From an uncultured Saccharospirillaceae bacterium (GTDB taxonomy: Bacteria; Bacteroidota; Bacteroidia; Flavobacteriales_D; CAJJDF01), in the NCBI GenBank assembly GCA_950054195.1, contig CATLPG010000012.1, positions 1 to 64,000 on the forward strand: DNA of 64,000 nucleotides, read 5' to 3'. Positions 34,536 to 42,201 of this stretch are shown here, in pieces. Below the pieces are notes generated by a model, which was given only the letters and a program-made list of their open reading frames with translations, was not told where the DNA came from and did no database searches. The first letter of the stretch is position 1; each line of letters opens with the position of its first letter. The translations under genes and the position numbers were made by a program.

Positions 34536-37500
34536 GTGAGGAAGTTTTTTACAGTAATAGCATTTTTTCTTACGTTCAGTAACTTATCAGTTTACAGTCA
34601 GTTTACTACATTAAATGACCCTGTAACATTTTCAACAACTGATCAAAACATGTTTGGGTTAACACCATTTTCATTAAACACAGAAATATCACTGTTTAAC
34701 CAGTCATGGAACAGGGGATTCGGTCCTTCAAACAATATTAATAGTACAATTATTGGTAAGTACGGGTATGATCTTAGTGCAGGAACACAAGGTAATATAG
34801 AGATAAGATATTACTCCAGAAATTGGGACGATGGTAGTATTGATGTTGATTATCCAGTTAATATTCAAACTCAATATCCTTCTGCTAATACCATTGATAG
34901 AGGTTCTACTATTCAAATAAAAACAGATTATACTGTTGATCCAACTGCAAATATGGTAACAACATTTCCACAAGTTGGTAATGTAGGGTTAGAGTTAAGG
35001 TATACCATGAGGTTTTACATAGATGTAATGCTTTGTTTTGTAGGATGTACGGATGATTTTGGATTTGATGAAACAGTAAGTGATGTTGTAACTATTTTTG
35101 ATGCATCAGCAGCTGGTTTAAAATATCCCTGTTTGGATAATCTCCCTGCATCTTTTTATTGTACTGATCCATTTTTGCCTGTTATGCAAGATTTTGGTTA
35201 TGGACTATCTGGAACCTTTGATTTGCCAAATGTTAGTACTACTTCTACCATTGGTCCAGACAAATGCTTGTATGCCGAGGGGGAAGATCAATACGCTACA
35301 TTACAATTGGAGATATTTGACCTGCTTTCAAACATACCCTTTCCAGCATTTAGAGCCTTAGGTTTATTGTCAGGAGGAGGTTGCATAGGGTCAAGTAATA
35401 TATTGCAAGCATGTATTAATTATACTATTTTTTCAGCTTATTTTGAGGCTGGTATGTTCAATAAGCAAGAATTTTCATTTTGTCCAGAAATATACACAAC
35501 TTATAGTTTCTCTATGCCACTGAGATACACAGTAACTGATCCAAACACAGGTTCAATAATTACTGGACCAGTAACTAGTGATACAGTGCGTGTTCGTGTG
35601 GGAGACGATATTAACCTTGATTATCCTTGTAATAGGGATTATATAGATGTTACAACAGAACATCAAATTGAAAATGAATTTAGTAACAGAACCTATGATG
35701 AGATTCGTTTTATATTTGGTATGGAGGCTCTGTCCTTTCAAGTAACTGTTGATGGTTTTGGTATAGGTGAGAACGATGATGATGCTGGAGCAACAAACGA
35801 AGGGAATGTGCTAGATATAGGTCCTTTATATGATCCACCAGATATTCCTTTAGGATCTTTTGAAGGCTTTGAGTGGTTTAATGATTCTTTTGAACTACCA
35901 GGTTTTACTAGAGTTCCTGGTCAAGGATTTAGGTTAGATGCTAGAGAATACAAAGCTGTTGCTCTAGGAGGTAGAGATATAGATTGTTATGGCGATATGG
36001 ATGGAGGAATGGATGTTCAAATCACTAATGGTGTAACTCCTTTTACTTTTAATTGGAGTGATGGGAATACTACAACAGGCTCATCAAGAAGTGTATCATA
36101 TAATAATTTACCAGCAGGCAATGGTTATGTTGTTATAGAGGATGCAAACAATTGTTATTCCTATGCTTCTTACACCGTAAAAGGGCCAAAAGATGCAGTA
36201 AGAATATCATCAGAAACAGTAGAGCCCGTTACTTGTAATGGAGCCAACGATGGAAAAATTACTATTGAAGTTCATGGAGGTACACCTGGCTACACGTATA
36301 GCTGGACAACCGCTTCAGGAGGAAAATCAGTATCTAATGTTGCGGGCGGTAATGAAACTGTAACAGTAACAGATACGAAAGGTTGTCAGGCGTCAAAAAC
36401 AATTGAAATGCCAGAGCCTGCAATTTTGGGTGTTCAATTTGATGTTACTGATGTTACTTGTTTTGGAGATTCTAACGGGGTTGTAATAGTAGTGCCACAG
36501 GGAGGAACAGCTCCTTACACTTATTCATGGTCAAATGGATCAACAGGTCAAACAAGTATAAACTGGAGTGCAGGAACACACTCATTAGATTTAACTGACG
36601 CTAATGGCTGTTTCAATACATTTACATTTACAGTTGGAGGTCCAGCACAACCAGTTGCTATTACAGAAACGATTAATGATATAACTTGCTTTGGATTTGA
36701 TGACGGAAGTGTTTCTGTGAGCGTTACAGGAGGAACAGCTCCTTACACGTATCAGTGGAGTGATAGTAATTTTAATCAACACTTAAGCGTTGGGACTTCA
36801 GCAACTAATCTTTACCCATCACGATGGAATTTATCTGTTACAGATGATAACGGATGTATAACCTTCGCAAATTACGATGTAAATGAACCAGCAGCATTAG
36901 ATTTTACAGACACAGTTATAAACGTGTCTTGTTTTGGAGGTTCATATGGAGGTATTGATATTTCACCGTATGGGGGTGTAGTTCCTTACAATTATAACTG
37001 GAGTAATGGAGTTACTAGTCAAGATAATTTAAATGTTTCAGCAGGAAACTACAGTGTTACATTAACCGATAATAACGGGTGTACACGAAGTAGAAGTTAT
37101 ACTATTACACAACCACTAGAAAGGTTAACTAATGTTAGTCAACAAGAAAATATATCTTGTAAAGATGCAGATGACGGAACTTTATCAGTATCACCAAGAG
37201 GAGGAACAGCTCCTTATAGTTATTTATGGAATACGGGCGATACAACTTATGGAATAGATAGTTTAGCTCCTGGTAACTACAGTGTAACTATAACAGATGC
37301 ACTCGGATGTCAATTAACAGAGTCTTTCTTGATAACAGAACCTGATTCGTTAATAGTAACCAGTATTATGGATAGTGTGAGGTGTCATTCCTTTTCTGAT
37401 GGGAGATTAACAGCTATTGTATCAGGAGGAACAATGCCATATATTGTTGCATTTGGAGATTCCAACTATTCTAGATTTAATACGGATAATAGTTTAGTGT

Positions 37501-38336
37501 TTGATAGTTTGCCAGCTGCACACTATTATATTTCAGCAACTGATGCCAATGGTTGTATCTATTTGCATGCTGTTGAGGTGTTAGAGCCAGATACGCTGCT
37601 ATGGGAGATTGACTCAACCGATGTAAGTTGTTTTGGAGGAAGTGATGGGGCAGCAGATTTATTGGTAACAGGAGGAGTTAAGCCTTATTTTTATCAATGG
37701 AAAGATACACTCGATATGGTTATTTCAACAAATGAAGATTTAACCAATGTCTCTGCAGGGCATTACACTGTTCAAGTTACAGATTTTAATAGTTGTGTTA
37801 TTGATGGTTATGTTACTATTCTTCAGCCAGATTCTATTCAAATTTTTGATACGGCATACAGTACCACCTGTTTAGAAAATAATGATGGTAAAATAGAAAT
37901 AGAAGTGATAGGTGGAGTTGGAGGTTATACGTATCAATGGTCTAATGGAGAGGTGAGTCAAAATATTATGGACTTGGCTTCGGGGACTTATACTGTTGAA
38001 GTTAGAGATTTTAATAATTGCCCTCAATATGATACGGTATTTGTGCCAAAATCACTCGTTGATTGTATTGATCCTCCTAATGCGTTTACACCTGATGGTG
38101 ATGGTTATAACGATACTTGGGTAATTGATAATATCCAAAACTACGAAGGAGCTAGAATTACTATTTTTAATAAATGGGGGAAGATACTATATGAGAGTGA
38201 TCAAAGTTACGAACCATGGGATGGAAGAGTAAATGGAAAAGCACTACCTTCGGCAACTTATTATTATTATATCGATTTAAATCGAGATGGTAGAATTTAT
38301 AAAGGTCCATTAACCATTGTAAAACCTAATAAATGA
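34536..38336 (+). CDS. SprB-repeat adhesin-like protein with type IX (gliding) C-terminal domain, copy 1
   Basis: A 1266-residue secreted protein. A signal peptide (MRKFFTVIAFFLTFSNLSVYSQ) precedes an N-terminal domain of about 460 residues shared with the product of 42202-44586 (motifs DQNMFG, YYSRNWDDGSIDV, DYTVDPTA, STIG, CLYAEGED). Nine SprB-type repeats follow (about 482-1178), each about 75-80 residues with C-x-G-x-x-D-G ... GG-x-x-P-Y-x-Y-x-W-S-N-G ... V-T-D-x-N-G-C. The last 88 residues (PPNAFTPDGDGYNDTW ... KPNK) are the gliding motility-associated C-terminal domain, which targets proteins to type IX secretion. The start is GTG, 9 bases after the small gene. Confidence 0.88.
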   Translation: MRKFFTVIAFFLTFSNLSVYSQFTTLNDPVTFSTTDQNMFGLTPFSLNTEISLFNQSWNRGFGPSNNINSTIIGKYGYDLSAGTQGNIEIRYYSRNWDDGSIDVDYPVNIQTQYPSANTIDRGSTIQIKTDYTVDPTANMVTTFPQVGNVGLELRYTMRFYIDVMLCFVGCTDDFGFDETVSDVVTIFDASAAGLKYPCLDNLPASFYCTDPFLPVMQDFGYGLSGTFDLPNVSTTSTIGPDKCLYAEGEDQYATLQLEIFDLLSNIPFPAFRALGLLSGGGCIGSSNILQACINYTIFSAYFEAGMFNKQEFSFCPEIYTTYSFSMPLRYTVTDPNTGSIITGPVTSDTVRVRVGDDINLDYPCNRDYIDVTTEHQIENEFSNRTYDEIRFIFGMEALSFQVTVDGFGIGENDDDAGATNEGNVLDIGPLYDPPDIPLGSFEGFEWFNDSFELPGFTRVPGQGFRLDAREYKAVALGGRDIDCYGDMDGGMDVQITNGVTPFTFNWSDGNTTTGSSRSVSYNNLPAGNGYVVIEDANNCYSYASYTVKGPKDAVRISSETVEPVTCNGANDGKITIEVHGGTPGYTYSWTTASGGKSVSNVAGGNETVTVTDTKGCQASKTIEMPEPAILGVQFDVTDVTCFGDSNGVVIVVPQGGTAPYTYSWSNGSTGQTSINWSAGTHSLDLTDANGCFNTFTFTVGGPAQPVAITETINDITCFGFDDGSVSVSVTGGTAPYTYQWSDSNFNQHLSVGTSATNLYPSRWNLSVTDDNGCITFANYDVNEPAALDFTDTVINVSCFGGSYGGIDISPYGGVVPYNYNWSNGVTSQDNLNVSAGNYSVTLTDNNGCTRSRSYTITQPLERLTNVSQQENISCKDADDGTLSVSPRGGTAPYSYLWNTGDTTYGIDSLAPGNYSVTITDALGCQLTESFLITEPDSLIVTSIMDSVRCHSFSDGRLTAIVSGGTMPYIVAFGDSNYSRFNTDNSLVFDSLPAAHYYISATDANGCIYLHAVEVLEPDTLLWEIDSTDVSCFGGSDGAADLLVTGGVKPYFYQWKDTLDMVISTNEDLTNVSAGHYTVQVTDFNSCVIDGYVTILQPDSIQIFDTAYSTTCLENNDGKIEIEVIGGVGGYTYQWSNGEVSQNIMDLASGTYTVEVRDFNNCPQYDTVFVPKSLVDCIDPPNAFTPDGDGYNDTWVIDNIQNYEGARITIFNKWGKILYESDQSYEPWDGRVNGKALPSATYYYYIDLNRDGRIYKGPLTIVKPNK
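35980..38070 (+). repeat. SprB-type coding repeats, nine units
   Basis: Nine tandem coding units of roughly 225-240 bases inside the 1266-residue protein. Most are diverged, but the 20-mer GGAGGAACAGCTCCTTACAC occurs exactly at 36501-36520 and 36729-36748 (228 bases apart), and its first 17 bases recur at 37200-37216. This points to recent unit duplication or gene conversion. Confidence 0.85.
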
Positions 38337-40756
38337 GAATAGTAGTATTAATCATATCATTATTGCTTACTGGTTTTAGTAGCTTGTTGGCTTGTCCGGT
38401 TATTTCAATTTCTGGCTCTGATGTAAATTGTTTTTTAGGATCTAATGGTTCTGCAAGCGCTACTATCACTGGTCCTAATGCTCCCTTTTCGGTTACTTGG
38501 TCAACGGGGGCTACAGCATCTGTAGGTAATGGAGGAAGTACATCTATTTCAGGCTTGTCAGCAGGAGTATACACACTATATGTTGTCGATGGTTTGGGGT
38601 GCACATCAACCCATGTAGTTTCAATTGAGGAACCAGATCCTGTTGCAGGAGTAATTAGTAACACGAAAGATGTTAGTTGTTTTGGTGGAAACGATGGAAT
38701 GATCGATTTAACCCCACTAGGAGGTAATGGAAGTTATTCATATAGTTGGACGAATGGTTCAACGAGTCAAGACCCTTCTAGTTTAAGTGCAGGTACGCAT
38801 ACCGTAACAATTACAGATGGTAATGGGTGTACATCAAATGCAATTTCAGCTATTTTAGGAGAACCAGCAGCACCCTTAACTTCAACAATAGCAGGAGAGG
38901 ATGCCAAATGTAATGGGGCTTCTGATGGATCGGTAGATTTATCTCCAACTGGAGGAACTTCTCCGTATACTTTTTTATGGAGTAATGGAGCTTTCACAGA
39001 AGATTTATCGAATGTCCCAGCTGGTACTTACTCTGTAACTATCACAGATAATAATGGGTGTACAGCAACTAATAGCATTACGATTAACCAACCAACAGGT
39101 ATAACATCTACCTTAACTAAAACAGATGTTTCATGTTTCGAGGGTAGTGATGGGACAGTTACTGCTAGTGTATCTGGTGGAACGCCAACCTATACATATA
39201 TATGGGCTAATGCTAGTTCAACGCTGGTTTCAACAAGTATGAACTTACCAAGCGTTGCAGCTAGTACTTATTTTTTAACAGTTACAGATGCTAACGGGTG
39301 TACACATACTGATAATATTATCGTTAATGAGCCATCTAAATTAGAGATTGATACTATTATTGTTACCGATGTTTTATGTCATGGTGAAAGTACTGGAGCT
39401 ATAGATATAGAAATTGTAGGAGGGACACCTAGTTATACGGTTAGTTGGAGTAATTCTGCTATCACGGAAGATATCTCAAGTTTGTCTACTGGATGGTACT
39501 ATGTAAATGTTGTTGACGCAAATGGATGTACAACTAACGATAGTGCATTTGTGGATCAACCATTAGAACCTTTATATTCCTACCATAGCTTTGAAGAACC
39601 ATCGTGTTATAAGTTCACAGATGGACAACTACAACTTGTTGTGGAAGGAGGAACTTTTCCTTATCAGCATACATGGAATAGAGGAGATACCGTTTTAACA
39701 CTGTTTGATTTAGCTGCTGGTCAGTATATTTGTAGAACAACAGATAAAAATGGCTGTATTTTACTAGATACAATTGATGTAGGGGAGCCAGATTCTATTC
39801 AAATATTGGATTCAATTATCGATGTAACTTGTTTTGATTTATCAGATGGTATCATTGATATTACAGTTGTTGGTGGAACAGCTGACTATGAGTTCTATTG
39901 GGATAATTCAACGTATGAGTTGAGCGTTCATGATGAAGATTTAATCGGATATCCATCGGATATGTACAAGGTTAAAGTGATTGATTCTAATTTTTGTGAA
40001 GCCACACGTGCCATATTCCTACCAGAACCGCCACTAATGGTGGGAAAGTTATTGGTTCAAGACATTACATGTTTTGGTTTCGATGACGGAATAATGGAAG
40101 CAGTAGTTACAGGTGGAAATCCAGGAGGATACTTTTACAATTGGAGTAATGGAGAAACGGATTCTATTATTGATTCTTTAGGTCCAGGGGAATATGATGT
40201 TACAGTTACTGATATCAAAGGTTGCTCTGTATATATGTTTGATACTATTTTTGAACCAGACCCAATAGTTATCGATGCAATTATTTATGAATTAACATGC
40301 AAAGATATTGCTGATGCAGCAATTGAGGTTTTTCCTACTGGTGGAAATGGTGGCTTCAGTTACATGTGGTGGTATCAAGGCAGAAATACTCCAAGAATAG
40401 AAAATTTACCGTTTGGAGAGTATTCAATTACAGTTACAGATAGTGTAGGGTGCATGAAAGATAGTTCATATCTAGTGCCAAAATCTGAAGTGCCTTGTAT
40501 TACTCCTCCTTCTGCGTTTACACCCGAAGGGGATGGTTATAATGATACATGGGTGTTAGAAAACATCAATTGGTATCCTGATGCTGTGATACAAGTTTTT
40601 AATAAGTGGGGAAATCGAGTGTTTAATTCAGTTGGTTATCAATCTGAGTTTGATGGAACGTATTTAGGAAATAAATTACCTGCAGGGACTTATTATTACA
40701 GAATAGAATTAATTGATAATGCTGTTTACACAGGACCAGTTACAATAGTTAGATAA
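38333..40756 (+). CDS. SprB-repeat protein with type IX (gliding) C-terminal domain
   Basis: An 807-residue secreted protein. After the signal peptide (MRIVVLIISLLLTGFSSLLAC) it goes straight into nine SprB-type repeats (about 28-720; for example DVSCFGGNDGMIDLTPLGG and DITCFGFDDGIMEAVVTGG), with no N-terminal domain like that of its neighbours. The gliding-type C-terminal domain occupies the last 84 residues (PPSAFTPEGDGYNDTW ... TIVR). Its start overlaps the stop of the upstream adhesin by 4 bases. It is probably a filament or spacer-like cell-surface protein exported by type IX secretion; that role is inferred. Confidence 0.87.
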   Translation: MRIVVLIISLLLTGFSSLLACPVISISGSDVNCFLGSNGSASATITGPNAPFSVTWSTGATASVGNGGSTSISGLSAGVYTLYVVDGLGCTSTHVVSIEEPDPVAGVISNTKDVSCFGGNDGMIDLTPLGGNGSYSYSWTNGSTSQDPSSLSAGTHTVTITDGNGCTSNAISAILGEPAAPLTSTIAGEDAKCNGASDGSVDLSPTGGTSPYTFLWSNGAFTEDLSNVPAGTYSVTITDNNGCTATNSITINQPTGITSTLTKTDVSCFEGSDGTVTASVSGGTPTYTYIWANASSTLVSTSMNLPSVAASTYFLTVTDANGCTHTDNIIVNEPSKLEIDTIIVTDVLCHGESTGAIDIEIVGGTPSYTVSWSNSAITEDISSLSTGWYYVNVVDANGCTTNDSAFVDQPLEPLYSYHSFEEPSCYKFTDGQLQLVVEGGTFPYQHTWNRGDTVLTLFDLAAGQYICRTTDKNGCILLDTIDVGEPDSIQILDSIIDVTCFDLSDGIIDITVVGGTADYEFYWDNSTYELSVHDEDLIGYPSDMYKVKVIDSNFCEATRAIFLPEPPLMVGKLLVQDITCFGFDDGIMEAVVTGGNPGGYFYNWSNGETDSIIDSLGPGEYDVTVTDIKGCSVYMFDTIFEPDPIVIDAIIYELTCKDIADAAIEVFPTGGNGGFSYMWWYQGRNTPRIENLPFGEYSITVTDSVGCMKDSSYLVPKSEVPCITPPSAFTPEGDGYNDTWVLENINWYPDAVIQVFNKWGNRVFNSVGYQSEFDGTYLGNKLPAGTYYYRIELIDNAVYTGPVTIVR
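38410..40500 (+). repeat. SprB-type coding repeats, nine units
   Basis: Nine coding units of about 225-240 bases filling nearly the whole 807-residue protein. They share the Cys near each end of the unit (start C-x-G, end N-G-C) seen in the neighbouring adhesin, which would allow paired or stacked cysteine chemistry, although this is not shown. Confidence 0.8.
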
Positions 40757-40762
40757 AGAAGA

Positions 40763-41698
40763 ATGAAGAGAGTTGTATTTATAGCGTTTACGTTTATGAT
40801 CATTAATCAAAGCTTTGCTCAGCAATTGCCACTGCAAAGTCAATACATGGTCAATAAGTTTTATTTAAATCCTGCTTTTGCAGGAATGCAAGAAGGTCTT
40901 CCTATTCACTTAGGAGTAAGAAGACAATGGTTTGGAATAAAAGAAGCTCCAGTTACACAATATGTTTCTACCAATACAGCCATAGCAGATGGTTTTGGGA
41001 TAGGGATGAATATTTATAATGAGGCAACTGGACCAACTAGAAGAACAGGAGTTAGTCTAGGGGCTGCTTATCAATTACCTCTTGGAGGTTTTGGTGTAGT
41101 GGAAAGAAGGTTGTCATTTGGGTTGAATTTTATGCTAAATCAACATGCGTTAGATAAAACAAAATTAGAAACCTACTTACCTGATGATCCTACGATACAG
41201 GCTGCCTATAGCAATCAGTTATTGCCTGATGCTTCTTTTGGAGTAGTTTACGATCACGAAGAGAAGTTTTTTGGTAGTATATCTATTGTTAACTTGCTAC
41301 AAACTAGAAGTGATATTTTAAATATACCTAATGAGGTAAGAAATAACTTTGTAAGAAATTATTATTTGATGGCTGGAGGAATCATTCCTGCAGGAGATGA
41401 TGTTCAAATAAGACCATCTGTATTAGTTCGAAGCATCGAAACATTAACGACTCAAGTTGATGTTAATGTTAGAGCAATTTATCAAGATACTTATTGGTTT
41501 GGGTTATCCTATCGTTTACAAGATGCAATTGTTGCAATGGCAGGAATTAATTTTGAGAATTTTGGATTTGGGTATTCTTACGACTACACTACATCATTAG
41601 TTGGAACGTTTAGTTCTGGCTCACACGAACTAAGAATTACCTATCGTATGCCTTCAATAATTGATGGTAATAAAGCTTCTAAATCGTTAGGTTTCTAG
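40763..41698 (+). CDS. PorP/SprF family type IX secretion outer-membrane protein
   Basis: A 311-residue beta-barrel protein. The signal peptide MKRVVFIAFTFMIINQSFAQ is followed by QLPLQSQYMVNKFYLNPAFAGMQEGL and GVRRQWFGIKEAP, the classic PorP/SprF N-terminal pattern (Q-Y-M-x-N-x-F-x-x-N-P-A-x-A-G). Barrel strands alternate to the end. SprF-type proteins are needed to secrete or attach their cognate repeat protein by the type IX pathway and are usually encoded next to it. Here three candidate substrates lie in the same operon, 6 bases upstream and 5-9 bases downstream. Confidence 0.92.
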   Translation: MKRVVFIAFTFMIINQSFAQQLPLQSQYMVNKFYLNPAFAGMQEGLPIHLGVRRQWFGIKEAPVTQYVSTNTAIADGFGIGMNIYNEATGPTRRTGVSLGAAYQLPLGGFGVVERRLSFGLNFMLNQHALDKTKLETYLPDDPTIQAAYSNQLLPDASFGVVYDHEEKFFGSISIVNLLQTRSDILNIPNEVRNNFVRNYYLMAGGIIPAGDDVQIRPSVLVRSIETLTTQVDVNVRAIYQDTYWFGLSYRLQDAIVAMAGINFENFGFGYSYDYTTSLVGTFSSGSHELRITYRMPSIIDGNKASKSLGF

Positions 41699-41707
41699 TA
41701 GAAACTT

Positions 41708-42196
41708 ATGAAGAGTTTATTGTTTTCAATCATATTATTATCAAGTGTTTGTGGTGTGGGGCAAGTTACATCCAGCAAATTTGATTCCCTACCTATAACA
41801 ACTGGTTTGCCAGTTGAGGTAAATGGTTTACAAATAACTCCGCCAGCAGGATATGCTTATCTACCAAACATTCATTCGTTTATTAACCATTTGTCACAAA
41901 CATCCATCAGTATACAAAAAGATAGTGCTAGAAGTCTAGATAGTTTCATACCATACCTCGAAAATGAATACAAGAATACTAAAGGCACTACAGAGTTACT
42001 GGGCTATGAAAAACTAGATACAGGATATTTAGTTACCTTTGCTATGGACATACAGGGCATACCTATAGAACGTGTGATGTACATTTTCCAAAATAAAGGA
42101 GTTATGATTTCTGTTATGGCAAATTATAAGCAACAAAGTAAAGACAAGCACCGTAACATTTTGGTAAAGGCCATAACATCTGTAAAACCAATTTAA
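41708..42196 (+). CDS. Small exported protein, copy 2 (paired with the adhesin-like gene)
   Basis: A 162-residue protein of the same length as its paralogue at 34038-34526. Signal peptide MKSLLFSIILLSSVCGVGQ, then LPITTGLPVEVNGLQITPPAGYAYLP. Shared blocks with copy 1 are the PPAG turn, the HSFI/CSFI segment, PIERVMYI and the VMANYK block. No catalytic motif or metal site stands out. It begins 9 bases after the PorP/SprF gene and ends 5 bases before the second adhesin. The repeated pairing of small gene then adhesin gene argues for a functional unit. Confidence 0.7.
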   Translation: MKSLLFSIILLSSVCGVGQVTSSKFDSLPITTGLPVEVNGLQITPPAGYAYLPNIHSFINHLSQTSISIQKDSARSLDSFIPYLENEYKNTKGTTELLGYEKLDTGYLVTFAMDIQGIPIERVMYIFQNKGVMISVMANYKQQSKDKHRNILVKAITSVKPI

Positions 42197-42201
42197 AGTA
42201 T

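Noticed and set aside
38326-38664. Minus-strand open frame of 112 codons over the start of the middle repeat protein
   Set aside because: Antisense to a well-supported gene with low-complexity Pro/Val/Ala content.
35980-40500. Regularly spaced repeats that might suggest a CRISPR or satellite array
   Set aside because: Unit length (about 230 bases) and the intact reading frame with conserved Cys, Gly and Trp positions show protein repeats, not a CRISPR array.
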